This document shows positions 20,028 to 30,965 of a stretch of DNA of 64,000 bases, piece after piece. Below the pieces are notes generated by a model. That model was not told the DNA's origin. It worked only from the letters and a program-made list of their open reading frames with translations, and did no database searches. This stretch comes from Piezodorus guildinii (lineage: Eukaryota; Arthropoda; Insecta; Hemiptera; Pentatomidae): assembly GCA_023052935.1 (NCBI GenBank), contig CM041292.1, positions 118,354,936 to 118,418,935 of the forward strand, written 5' to 3'. The position numbers and the translations under genes were made by a program. The first letter of the stretch is position 1, and every line of letters starts with the position of its first letter.

Positions 20028-22190
20028 ATTATAATTTATACAAAACTTTTTGCTATATTGCATAGGCCTTCCCTTAGGAGTAATAGTCTTTAACACTTCC
20101 CTGGGTGACTAGCCCTACTGGGAAGCGGGATTTCTGACCTCTAACCATTTTTCCTTCCACGCATCTCTGTCCCTAGCTGTTCTCCACCAGAGAGGTCCTG
20201 CCAGAAGCCTAAATGGATCTCTCCATCTCTTCATTTGTCGGCCTCTCATCCTTTTCCGGTCATATGGAGTCCATTCGGTGACTATTTTTGACCATCTATT
20301 GTCGATGCATCGCAGAAGATGTCCAGCCCATTTCCATTTGCCTTTTCTTATTTGCGAGAGTGTGTCTTTGAGCCCTGTTTCTTCCTTTATCTTCTTGCAT
20401 CTGATTTTATCCATTTTTTTAACTTTCAAAATGCTTCTTTCGACGCCATTTTGCCACACCATGATCTTCCTCTCTTGGGCTTTGGTCAATGACCATGTTT
20501 GGGAGCCATAGGTCACCACTGGCATAATACATCTATCGAAAACTAGCCTTTTTAGGTTGATACTTATGTTTCCTTTTGTTATGTACTTCAGAGACCAGAA
20601 CTTGTTCCAACCAAATGCTATTCATCTCTGGACTTCTTTTGTACCTCTGTCAGAAAAGGAAACTAACTGGCCCAAGTAAACATATTCCTCTACGTATTCC
20701 AGGGTGAAGTTGTTCATTTTTATTTCTTCCTTTGAACTATTGGTCATTAGTTTCGTCTTATTGTGGTTTGGGTATAAACCAATTTCTTCACAGGCCCCTA
20801 GAAGGTGTTTTAGCATTTCTCGTAATTGTCGGGAATTGTTGGCAAAAAGTACAATGTCATCTGCAAAACGTAAGTTGCTTAAAAATCGACCATTCACCTT
20901 TATGCCTGCATTTTCCCATCCAAGAGACCAAAAGCTCATCTCCAACACCAGAATAAATAGCAAGGGAGATAACGGATCTCCCTGCCTAACACCCTTCTCG
21001 ACACGAAAGATTTGACCCCTCTTTTCTGTCATTACATATGCTGTCATATCTTTATATAGCTCTGCGATAATTCTAACGTATTTCTCTTCGATTCCTATTA
21101 TTCTTAAAGCTTTAAGAACACCCGTATGTAGAACACTATCGAAAGCTTTTTTAAAATCGAGAAAACAGAAATACAGAGAGAAGTTATATTCTTTAGCTTT
21201 CTCTATCATCTGGTTTACTGTATGAATGTGGTCCACAGTTGAAAAACCTTTTCTAAAACCTGCTTGTTCTTCCTCTATACATTCCATGATTCTTTTGGTG
21301 AGCCGTTGTTTAATGACGCTGGTAAAAAGCTTTGCCAAGTTAGAACAAAGCGAAATCGGTGGATAGTTTTCCATATCCTGTTTGTTGCCTCTTTTGTGTA
21401 ATAGAATTATTTTCGCTGTTTTCCACTGTTCTGGAATTTCTTCCTTTTCAACGATTAAGTTAAATAGTTCTGTAATTTCCCTAATGAGAACTTCTCCTCC
21501 TGTTTTTAATATTTCGTTCGTAATATCATCCGGCCCAGGACTTTTTTCATGTTTTAAGTTTTTTACAATAACAGCCACTTCCTGTTCCATTATTGGTGGG
21601 ATTTCTTCTTGAACTTCATCAGCCTCTCTATTCCACTCTCTTCTCATTACATTTATAAAGTTCTCTGAAATATTCCGTTGCCACCCTTCTTATATTTTTC
21701 CTATCAGTTATAATTTCTTTCTTCCTGTTTTCAAGAGCAACCATCCATTGCCTACCTTTGGACAATTCTTTTTGAATTTTTCTTGTGGAGTTATTGTTTA
21801 GAAGAATTTTAGTGACCATATCATTTTTATAATTTTCCAGATCGTCTTTTATTCTTTTCCTGATTTCATTGTTCAGAACCGTGAGATCTTTTATTTCCTT
21901 TTCAGTAGTGTCTTCTCTTTCTTTTATCTTTTTACGAACTCTTAGAAGTTCTTTGGTACTTTCTGATAATTTACTTGGTTTACTCATACTGAACCCAGAA
22001 CTCTGTGCCCTTGTGTCTTCAATGGCTTTGGCGATAATGCTATACTTTTCCTGGACTGAACTAAGTACTTTTCCTTCTATACTTTCATAATTATGCTGCA
22101 GATTTCTTGTGAGTTCAGCTCGAAATTTTTCTATTTCAGCTGGTTCTTGAAGAAGTAAGTGCTTCTTCTTTGCCCTAAATGGTCTTCTTC
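19890..22190 (-). mobile_element. RTE-like non-LTR retrotransposon, 5'-truncated
   Basis: A 2.3-kb minus-strand insertion flanked by a 12-bp duplication TTTGCAGATGAT (19878-19889 and 22191-22202). The 3' end is a short-period tail (sense ATTTCATTTCATTCATTC) rather than plain poly-A. A 49-bp poly-A (sense) lies inside the 3' UTR at 19977-20025. The protein region is described separately. Confidence 0.85.
20115..22190 (-). pseudogene. RTE-like ORF2: reverse transcriptase, one frameshift and one stop
   Basis: Reading down from 22190, a lysine/glutamate-rich linker (EPAEIEKFRAELTRNLQ, then MSKPSKLSESTKELLRVRKK) leads to a frameshift at about 21630. The next frame (21647-20622) holds the reverse transcriptase: KSPGPDDITNEILK, HKRGNKQDMENYPPISL, AGFRKGFSTVDHI, FLDFKKAFDSV, GVRQGDPLSPLLF and FADDIVLFAN. 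A single TGA stop after KEVQR separates it from an in-frame continuation (20525-20115) with VVTYGSQTW, KWKWAGHLLR and MKRWRDP. The TGA could derive from CGA by a CpG transition. The endonuclease is lost by 5' truncation. Apart from these two lesions the protein is well preserved. Confidence 0.85.
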
Positions 22191-22202
22191 TTTGCAGATG
22201 AT

Positions 22203-22206
<4 letters not shown>

Positions 22207-22277
<71 letters not shown>
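22207..22277. repeat. (AT)n microsatellite
   Basis: AT array of about 70 bp directly beside the RTE-like insertion duplication, possibly grown from an AT-rich target. Confidence 0.95.
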
Positions 22278-22283
<6 letters not shown>

Positions 22284-23229
22284 TAAATAAAATGGCATGC
22301 ATATTTATGGCCCAGTCAAGTCACTGGATATTAATTTACCATTAATAAGTAATAATAATTTTAGGCAACTTTTATTAATAATTTTAGGATGATTGAACAA
22401 TGACGATTTATCATCACGACTCCCCCTCCCATCACCCTACCACTATCGGACACTGACGGAAGAGGAGTGACCAGCTAACGATCCGGCCGAGGGACCGCTA
22501 AAGACAGCTGATTGCCTCTAATTACAAGATAGACACTTACTTCCGGCCGAATTGATTAGTTCCAAGCCTTGCCAATTTCTCAGTCCCTTAATCAAGAACG
22601 GCCTGATGAAAAGGTGAATTCCCTTTGGGTAAATTAAAAGGCCCGGTTAAGTTAATTAATAGCGAAAAGCCGAATATAAAGAGGAAGAGTTTCAATAGCT
22701 AAAAAAAAAAACTCACAATGATAAACTTTCATTAAAACTTTTATAACTCAAAATAACATTAATAAATTTTGTAGAAGGGTCTGCTATTTAAATGATATAA
22801 TGGCAAAATTCCAATGGATATATTTCATGAACATCAACTGAAGATCAGATTTGTGTTAGAACTCCATGTGGAGTGATGGAAGTGAATCGGTGTTGCATAT
22901 CAAAGCGGCTAACAGAACATGGTTGCCTGCAACCTCACCTGCATTGCCTGAACATTTCTAACATTCCTTAATGCCACTCATCTGTTACCATTGAACCTCT
23001 ATTTAGTTTTACACCAGCCTTTATTTAATACTCACTAACGCAGTATTAATTATAAGTCTACGACTTCCGGTTTAAAAAGTCAAGAGCAGATGCTTCACGG
23101 ATAAACCTTATAATGATGACTATAAACTAATAAGTAGGATAAATTATTAATTATATTATTGGGATGCCAAAATAACATTATATTACTGTTGTAAAAACGA
23201 AATGTCTCTATGGTCTTATATGTCTGTAT
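22278..23229. other. Unassigned sequence with a high-complexity island
   Basis: Positions 22420-22690 are notably G+C-richer (ATCCGGCCGAGGGACCGC, ACTTCCGGCCGAATTGATTA) and contain several TAAT/ATTA homeodomain-type words (CTAATTACAAG, TTAATTAATAG). No open frame and no relatives elsewhere in the window. Could be conserved regulatory DNA; this is inference. Confidence 0.35.
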
Positions 23230-23790
23230 GACGAAATATTAATGCTTCTCAATGAACTACAGCCACGAAAAACTAAAAGTTCTGGAATGATAAACTCTCA
23301 GAAAAATCATGAGTGCAGTTAAGACTGAAGAAGGAAGGAAACTTCGAATAAACAGATAACTTTACCAGAAGATGGATAGAATTTTAGAGAGACTGATCAA
23401 GAGGAGGTTGACATTACTTGGCTATCTTTACAGAATGAACTAACAGAGATCATCAAACAACAAAGACGAAGGAGACCACTACAATATGGTTCAAAGGAGC
23501 TAAGAATGATTTAGAATATAAGTTAATACTAAATAGAAGCTAATTCAAGAGCTGTGTAAAAATTTTGGAAGGGTTACGAGATGAAGAGAAGAGGATGAAT
23601 TACGCAGAAGGCTAAAGGCAACACGACAGTTAACGCATGAAGGAATAGTGGGAGCGAGGAAAACTACAGGCAGAGAACAGAAACAAAAACAAAGTTGGTG
23701 CGTGATCCTAACTGGTCAGTTTCTATCCCAATTATTAAAGACTACTAAGTAAAAGGTCGTTTAGATTTTAAAAATCAGCAAGGGAGCTTA
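23230..23790 (+). pseudogene. Decayed LINE ORF2 C-terminus
   Basis: Fragmented frames give RKIMSAVKTEEGRKLRINR, YQKMDRILERLIKRRLTLLG, YLYRMN and later MNYAEG with RMKE. They match the order of C-terminal motifs of RTE-type ORF2 proteins (RxKLxRKI, RRLxxLGHLxRM). Many stops are present. No ends or duplication identified. Confidence 0.45.
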
Positions 23791-24269
23791 AGAAGTCGTG
23801 GTATACCCTTGATAAAGGGGCGTGGCTTAGCTCATCGTTGGGGAAACCAGCCCGAAGAAATGGGATCCCCTAGAAATTGAAACAAAAATTATTTTGCATA
23901 AGTTCATTTTACTGATTAAATCTCTTATAAGATTAGTCACATGTATTACCTTCATTAGTTATTTACTGTAAATCTTTCCGAAAATGTAGAGTCTGAATGT
24001 GCTAAAAGTATTTTTTTCCAATAATCCGGGTTTTGTTGAAGATATCTTTCATACCCCATCCACACGACAGCACTGTATTTTAAACATTACAGTTTAATAT
24101 GTACAATAAATCAAATATAGTGTAAATATTTTTTTTTTCCTTTTTATTCATTGATTTGCACCTGTCTTCAGTATGTGACAATCAGCAAATAGGATAGAAT
24201 AATAAACAAAATAATGACATGTCAGGCATGAGGAACTACAGTACCCAACAGCACGTCTTCTCGTCAGGT
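23791..24269. other. Unassigned AT-rich sequence
   Basis: Nothing recognised. The first about 80 bp may still belong to the LINE debris. Confidence 0.35.
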
Positions 24270-24840
24270 TTTTTTTTTTTTTTTTTTTTTATGAATGGTG
24301 TCCATAATTTTTTAAATGATTGAAGTCTTTATCTTACGTCGGATCGTTAATAAGGCTATCATTATATGATTAGGGACCAATTGGAGCGTTCATAGTTTGA
24401 GTGAAATAAGCGAGCTCTTGGAGAAGGCTCGAAAGGGGCTGAATAAGATTATTTGTGAAATTTGGGATGAATTTTTACCTGAACACGGTTGCGGCATTTC
24501 CCTCCTCACACTCGAGCCTGTTGGTTCGTTGTTAGAAGGCGGAAAAGCGTGATTTGGTCCCATCTGGAGGACTGATGATTCCCGTGACTGGTTCGGTGGT
24601 ACCAGAGACTGGATTGGTGGTCTCAATGGCTGGAGTGGTGGTTCCAGTTTCCAGTGGTGGTTCCTGTCGAGTCGAAGCTCTCAGCTGCTGAACTAGTAGC
24701 TTTATCTGTGTACCATTATTATGAGCTGGTGGGTTGGTTGATGTTTTTTGACGAAGATCAGGAAATTCATCGAAATTTCGTGGTGGAGGATGAGTGTGTG
24801 TTATCAATGTGTTATTGTCCAACGTTGAAATCGAAACTAT
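24270..24840 (-). other. Possible ORF1-only retroelement relic with poly-A tail
   Basis: Minus-strand frame 24822-24532 is proline/threonine-rich with a decaying repeat (ETGTTTPAIETTNPVSGTTE). A frame-shifted continuation reads KFIPNFTNNLIQPLSSLLQE and then AYFTQTMNAP before a stop. This shape resembles the C-terminus of Jockey ORF1 (low-complexity region plus a hydrophobic amphipathic end), as at 10089-10490. A 21-bp poly-T at 24270-24290 would be the poly-A of such a transcript, yet no ORF2 lies between. No target duplication was found, so it remains a weak call. The opposite strand holds a competing 140-codon frame without recognisable domains. Confidence 0.25.
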
Positions 24841-26634
24841 TATACCAAATATACAGGTTTGTTTTGTTTTTTATTTTATCTCTTCCTCCTTATCTTTATC
24901 CAATATTTCATAGGGAAAACCAGCACCTTGATAAACAAGAACTCGGATTTAGACCTCTTGAAAAATCAAGCCCACTTCCTAATTTTCCACGTCTGATCAA
25001 CTCGTCTAAACGCTCTTTAACCGGTTACAGGAGCGATATACGTCAATCTAAAGAATGTTATGTAAAAATGTGCTGAGCTATAGAGAAGTAATTGATCTCT
25101 CTAATTCTCTAAAAGGATGTTTATTAATATATCTGTCATGTTATTGATGATACATCATTAAATTAATTTATTGGCACTGAATGTAAGCTAACATGAGGTA
25201 AACACGACAAAATAGAAAAACCTTAGTTAAAAAGATAACATTTTAAAAATGTTTCGTTAATTTCTCTTGCTCCCAAGTTCAGTGTAAAAATTCGTTTCGT
25301 GTAGTTTGTATGTATAAATGTGTCTTCAGCATTTTTAGATTCCTATGATTTTAAAATAAATATATTAAAAAATTTATTGAAAAATAAGAAATAAATATGC
25401 TACGAATGTTATTAAGAAACAATCAAAAAACGCTATAATAACAATAAGCTAAATAAATAAATAAAAGAGTGAAATAGATAAATAAATAAGAAATACTTTG
25501 CATCAGTATTCAAGAATAAGGGCGGAAATGAAGTTGACAGCTGGAAGGGGGGTGAAAACAATGTCTCTTCTAGCTCATAACTTTATCCCAGCCAAGGCTG
25601 CAACCCAATCGACCTCAATAAGGATTCCAATGTTTAATGAAATCGCAATGAAATAAACTCCTATGTGTACGATTCCTTTTTTAGGAGTATATACTAGTGT
25701 GTTAATTAAACTGAGGCTGATGTAGATGAAGGAGAAGGATTTGCAGTCAAAGAAATCCTCAGGAACTCAAGAGGAAATTCAAACAAATCATTCATTTTGT
25801 TAATATTTAAAAAAAAAAAAATTTTGTTATCAAGGAAAAAATTACTTTTCTAATCTCACTTATTTATAACTAACAATTTACAATGAAAATACATCACACG
25901 TACCTAAAACGTGTGCTAACTTCCGAGGTACATTATTAGGACAGCCTCATCTCATAAGGATTATTTTATAATCTAATAATTCGTAATAAAAATGACAAAT
26001 AACCGATGTTTTGTTGGGAAAGTTTGCCTATGAAAGAACCATGTTTTGAATGATTTATGACTACTATAATTTTAATGTTTTGTTGTTGTTTTTTTTCTCA
26101 TATTAACCATACCTATTTCGATAAACCGATAATTACGATGTAATATAATAATGAACGGGAAAAATTTAGATTATTAAAATTTGAATTTGTAAAGCTATAA
26201 GAACATGTAACACATAGAAATGTGGTTTAAAAAAAGCTTTCGAGATGAGAGGTATGGGGTGAAGCAGGCGTGGACAGCTGTTCCAAGATGTACATAGGTA
26301 CAAGAACAAGATAAATAAATGGATCAGACTATATAAATAAAACACTTATTATAGTAGAGAATGATAGAGTTATAAAGAAAGAAATTTGTCAGAAATAGAT
26401 AAAAAATCACAAACACGGAACCTTTTGCTAATAAATTCATCTTCCTTATTTATATAGAAATAGTGGACTCGATTCAGCTTCGAACGGGTGAAATTTGAAT
26501 GGGTGTTATTCATGTTTTAGACTGCTCTGTCTGTCCGATTTAGAGTTCATCACTTTTGTAGTTTTAGTTCATCGTAACGAAAAGTGCAATAAACAAAAAA
26601 ACATGTTTATTTTATAGCGTATATTCTGCATTAT
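24841..26634. other. Unassigned AT-rich sequence
   Basis: Simple A/T-rich DNA with a mixed-complexity island at about 25520-25640. No gene or element supported. Confidence 0.4.
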
Positions 26635-26644
26635 ATTTAATCAT

Positions 26645-27860
26645 CGGTTTATGTCCAATCCATGAAAAGGGAGACAAGACTGAGTGTGAGAACTACCGAG
26701 GAATCGCGCTGCTCACTAGTGTTTATAAAGTCCTATCCAACATTCTCTACGCCAGGCTTATCACACATGCAGAGAGAGAATTCGGTATGTACCAAGCAGG
26801 GTTCAGGAAGGGACGTTCTACATTGGACCAGATTTTTTCATTAAGGCTTATTCTGGAGAAGCGCAAAGAGCCGTCACTCATCACGTCATTGTAGACTTCA
26901 AAGCAGCCTATGATAATGTGGACCGTAATGAACTATATCAAGCCGTGAGAAAAACGAACATACCTATGAAGCTCATTCGTCTTGTAAATATGACTAAAAA
27001 GGGTCCATGTGTGCCGTGAAAATTGAATCTGATCTCTCAGGAGAGCTCAGCAAAGACAAAGGGGTAAGACAAGAAGAAGCCCTTGCATGCCTACTCTTCA
27101 ATTTTGCAGAAGAAAAAGCAGTAAGGAACTCCGGAATCCAGGTTGGTGAAACAATATTTAACAAATTGGTTCAAATCCTCAGATATGCAGACGACATTGA
27201 CATAATAGTAAGATCAGAAAAATCACTTGAGGAAGCATTACTTGCATTGGAGGCCTTTGCCAAGAAACTTGGACTTAGGGTCAACGCAGAAAAGACTATG
27301 TACATGTGCATAGGAGGGAAAGAAGGAAAAGAAGAATACCTCGAACTTCAGTATAAGGAAGCAGTTTGGCAGCAAATTCATCTCGAAGAAAACAAAAATA
27401 ATCCTTTACAAAACCTTAGTGCGACCAGTATTGTTATATGGTTTAGAGGCTTGGGCCATAACAAAAGATGAAAAAAGGCTTCAGATATTGGAGAGGACAA
27501 TCTTGCGAAAGATCTATGGGCCAGTAAAAGTAGGTGAAGCATGGAGAAGACGTAGTAACCAAGAACTTTACAGCCTCCTCAACAGGCCAGATGTTGTCAA
27601 GGTTGGGAGACTCAGATGGGCAGGCCATGTAGCACGAATAGAGGATACGCGATCCCCAAGAAGATCCTTTCCGAAGAAATTCATAGCGGAAGAAGAGTGG
27701 GGAGGCCTAACCTTAGGTGGATGGATGCTGTGACATAAGATGCTAGGACCTTACTCGGCGTTAGGGACTGGAGAAATGCTGCGCAAGATAGAGCCAACTG
27801 GCGGAGGCTACTGGAGGCGGCCCAGACTCGGTGACGAGTTTAGCGCCTGATGATTCGATG
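26645..27860 (+). pseudogene. 5'-truncated LINE: reverse transcriptase, frameshifted
   Basis: Bounded by a 10-bp duplication ATTTAATCAT (26635-26644 and 27861-27870). From 26646 the translation gives PIHEKGDKTECENYRGIALL, VYKVLSNILYARL, YQAGFRKGRSTLDQIFSLR and, after a frameshift, VDFKAAYDNVDR. It then gives MCAVKIESDLSGEL, GVRQEEALACLLFN and RYADDIDIIV (catalytic YADD intact), RPVLLYGLEAW, RTILRKIYGPVKVGEAWRRR and RWAGHVARIED. A final frame gives LRWMDAVT...ARTLLGVRDWRNAAQDRANW. GVRQGD has become GVRQEE. The 3' tail is GATGATTCGATG. At least three frameshifts make it inactive. Exact clade (RTE- or CR1-related) not settled. Confidence 0.8.
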
Positions 27861-27870
27861 ATTTAATCAT

Positions 27871-28369
27871 GTGATGCATATGTGACAAATATAAATCAAA
27901 ATTAGTTCAGTTTATTTTTTTAATTTTAAAGTAAAGAATAAATAACAGAAAATTAAATTTTTCCATATGAAAAAAAAACATGATTGCAAGTGTATATGTT
28001 CAAAAACTATAAAAATAACAAAGGCTCCTATCCTAATAGGTTTATTACTATTTCATCATTAAAATAAACTAATTAAATTACATTTTAAAGGTTAAATTTA
28101 GTTTTAATAGAAATACCGTTTATTTTAAAGTGTATGATCTGTTTTGAGGAAATAATTTAAACGTTGAAATAATTATTCATAAAAACTCACCTATTATTTT
28201 TACAACATAGTTACAATTCGTTACGTAATAGTGCTCCTAAAATCTGAAGTTCTAAATGAAAGAATATAACATGTACCATACTGTACGACGGTGGCAACAT
28301 TAAACTATGATTTTTTAACCTCCTACCAATAACATACGTTCATAAGTTTATGGGCTTACAACAATTTAA
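27871..28369. other. AT-rich unassigned sequence
   Basis: Nothing recognised. Confidence 0.4.
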
Positions 28370-28382
28370 TATATATATATGT

Positions 28383-28415
<33 letters not shown>

Positions 28416-28638
28416 AGTGTGTATAGATATAGATAATACTTGAAGTTTTTTAACTTACTATTTTTCTTAAAATGATCAGCTGACCAATTTCTTTAGAATA
28501 TCGCTGAAAATTAGTGCAATCAGTTTCATGTATTTTTTAACACACGAGTTAGTTTTTTATATCATAAAAAAACAGCTCTTATTTATTTTTATTTAGTTTT
28601 CTAATATGTTTAAAAATAATTTACTTACACACACACAC

Positions 28639-28731
<93 letters not shown>

Positions 28732-28742
28732 TATATATATAT
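28370..28742. repeat. Microsatellite cluster: (GT)n then (AC)n(AT)n
   Basis: A (GT)n array runs over about 28378-28422. A compound (AC)n-(AT)n array runs over about 28627-28742 with roughly 105 bp of near-perfect AT. The 200 bp between them are unremarkable. Confidence 0.9.
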
Positions 28743-29884
28743 AATGAGTTAAGAAATAAAATATTATTGAAACTTGACCTGGATGAGGAGTTTATCTGAG
28801 AAAGTCTAAATTAAAAACAAAACAATAAAAAACGAAGTTTGTCCAGAGCATTTTAATAATAAAACTAAAGGGAAGATAACACCCGCGAGACAGAATTAGT
28901 ACAAGGATTGGGAGTAGGCTGGTCCGGACTGACAGACAATGCTGATGGCTTCACGCGCACTATTATAAGGGAAATGAGGAAGCCTTCAGCGCAACGCCTT
29001 CTCATACATATCTATTCTGTATTTATCATATCTACTGTTCCTACATCAACTCCTCCCGCCCCTCTCGCACAGCTCAAGGGAAATGGTAGGGGAAGATCGC
29101 TGGTACCAAACATCACTGTTGAGACCTTATCCTATACTAGAGAAACAATTCTAGTTTTTCAAGGATATCTTAATTAGTCTTAAGTCAGTGTATTACTTAT
29201 TGATAAAAAAGGGTGGAACCATAAGTTTGATTTTTGTAAGTGACGTAATTTTTTTTTTTTTTCCCCGCGAAATCTCCAGTAATAAAGATAATTTTCTAAA
29301 AGGCTTGAGTTCGCTGTTTGAGAGGGTTGTATTTAGTTTTAACAGCATAGCAAATATGTTGACTGAAAAAAATACATTTTTAGCATTTTGGCTTTTTTTA
29401 TTTCAAAAAAGAAAAAAAAGAGGTTCGGAGGCAAATCGAAATATATGTGAAGTATCTAGGTTTGATGCCTTTACAGAACGTAATACACAGAAAGGGTTTG
29501 CTAAGTTATGTTACTCGATACGAGTCACCCACAGCTGTCAGCCCACCGAGGTTGATTTGAGTGATATCCAGTCGCCACGGCAACTAGGAATTGCGGGGAA
29601 ATTTTAAATGGTTTCGGAACCATTCAAAGGCATTTAAAACCGCTTGGCTATGATGCCACACAAACCGATGGTGGCAAACCTGACCAGCTGAATATCAATC
29701 TGCTGCTCTCTTTTAAACAAGATAAAAACCACTGAATCATCCACGATAGTCCAGTGCATATAGAAAATATTATGATTTTAAACTGAAATAAGGAACAATA
29801 AAATATAACATATAAAGGAAAAGGCTGTGAATAAAATGATAAATAATTATTTATTTAAATAATAATTTCATAAACATATTTTTT
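28743..29884. other. Unassigned sequence with two high-complexity islands
   Basis: Islands at about 28870-29130 and 29500-29740 are G+C-richer than their surroundings and lack repeats seen elsewhere. Open frames at 28908-29177 and 29188-29607 run through but show no domain and include low-complexity codons, so I do not call genes. Confidence 0.35.
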
Positions 29885-30625
29885 TTTAATTCAACATTTT
29901 ATTCACACCTTTAAAAAATTACAATAAGCAACTGTGCTAAAATAAAAAACAAGGCTTGGGGAAGCATGAAGGAGACAGCTCCCAGTGGTGTATCCTCCTG
30001 ACATTAAGCACAATTATATTTCCAAGTCATTAGGTCCCTCATCCAAATCCTTTTCAGCCTACGACCAGTTATGTATGTTATGTCTGTTGTAACCATGTTT
30101 TGCACAAGTTTGTTTTTGAGTCCATGTAGTTTGCCGTGAAATCCTTTGAATGTTATTTGAATGTGGTTTGTTGTAATCGTATGAAACATATGGTGGTGAG
30201 TTCGTTACCAGTCTTAAAAATTGCGATTTAAAGGTTTACTTTTAATATTAGAGTCTTTTTAACAGGTCCATATATTTGGCAACCGTAATTCCATACAATT
30301 TTTATTTAATAAGTTTATACGTTAAGTTTCTGTCTGATGGGTAATTTAGAATGTCTATGAAGTATCGAATACAATAGACTTAGTCGAAAATTTGGAGTTT
30401 TACGTTTTGTCTTGATGTGTGAGCCCTATGTCAAAAATAAGCCCTAAGTAGGTTACTGTGTTTGATTGAGGTAGTTGGTGATTGGCTATGTAAACTGGAC
30501 GGCTGATTCTACGTCTAAGTTTAAATGTAAAATTTAGTAACATGTCACGGTTAATTTTTAATTTCATAAACAAATGAATTTTGTTTTTGAAATGTATTAA
30601 GTATGGCCTATAATTAATCAACAGG
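29885..30625 (-). pseudogene. Jockey-type LINE fragment, decayed (fourth family)
   Basis: Minus-strand frames at 30621-30400 and 30189-30004 read LKINRDMLLNFTFKLRRRIS, ITRPVYIANHQLPQSNTV-like text, TYLGLIFDIGLT and, further on, KGFHGKLHGLKNKLV with RRLKRIWMRDL before the stop. They correspond to the stretch after the RT core (WRIKIN...FTLRR...YLGLLLDKRLTW) and to the terminal RRLKRxWPRDL of Jockey ORF2. About 120 bp of 3' UTR with an AT-rich end follows. 5'-truncated and frameshifted. Confidence 0.65.
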
Positions 30626-30644
30626 GTTTTTGAGTAGGGTTTTG

Positions 30645-30965
30645 TTTGTTAGTTTATTCATTTAATCTCAATTTATGCTGCTGCTGCTAATCGGACGATG
30701 GAAGAGTGGAATTCCCCAAATTTAACCTATCCAGATTGAATTATGATAAGGATCTTAATCGAGTAACTGGCATCATCGTACTCGTTCGGGACCACCATTT
30801 TACTCCCCCTCCGAAGGACAGTATTATCAAAGATTTTTTTTCTGCCTTTTTTCCTATTTCAAAAATTATCCTAGGGCCACCTGGCGGGTTTGAACCCACA
30901 ATATTCGACATACAAGGCTGTAATATTAGCCAAAGGAGACCCCGAGCATTTGAATGTAACCGAAG
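30645..30965 (-). mobile_element. tRNA-derived SINE, diverged minus-strand copy
   Basis: Minus-strand reading gives the B-box GGGTTCAAACCC, then GGTGGCCCTAGGAT, CTGTCCTTCGGAGGGGG, AATGGTGGTCCCGAACG, a degraded GATGCCAGTTACTCG, ATCTGGATAGG and the tail CATCGTCCGATTAGCAG. The order matches 59443-59734. The A-box end is eroded. The tail ends at AATGAATAAACTAACAAAC. Confidence 0.75.

Noticed and set aside
20278..21612. Plus-strand open frames opposite the RTE-like ORF2
   Set aside because: Antisense shadows with no domains; the minus strand carries the reverse transcriptase motifs.
24654..25076. 140-codon plus-strand frame
   Set aside because: No recognisable domain; its first part is antisense to the Pro/Thr-rich frame and its rest is hydrophobic AT-rich sequence.
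28370..28742. Possible CRISPR-like or structured repeat array
   Set aside because: It is a simple GT/AC/AT microsatellite with no spacers; the window is eukaryotic.
29188..29607. 139-codon plus-strand frame as a gene
   Set aside because: Starts in low-complexity sequence, contains Phe and Lys homopolymer-like runs and no domain; kept only as part of an unassigned island.
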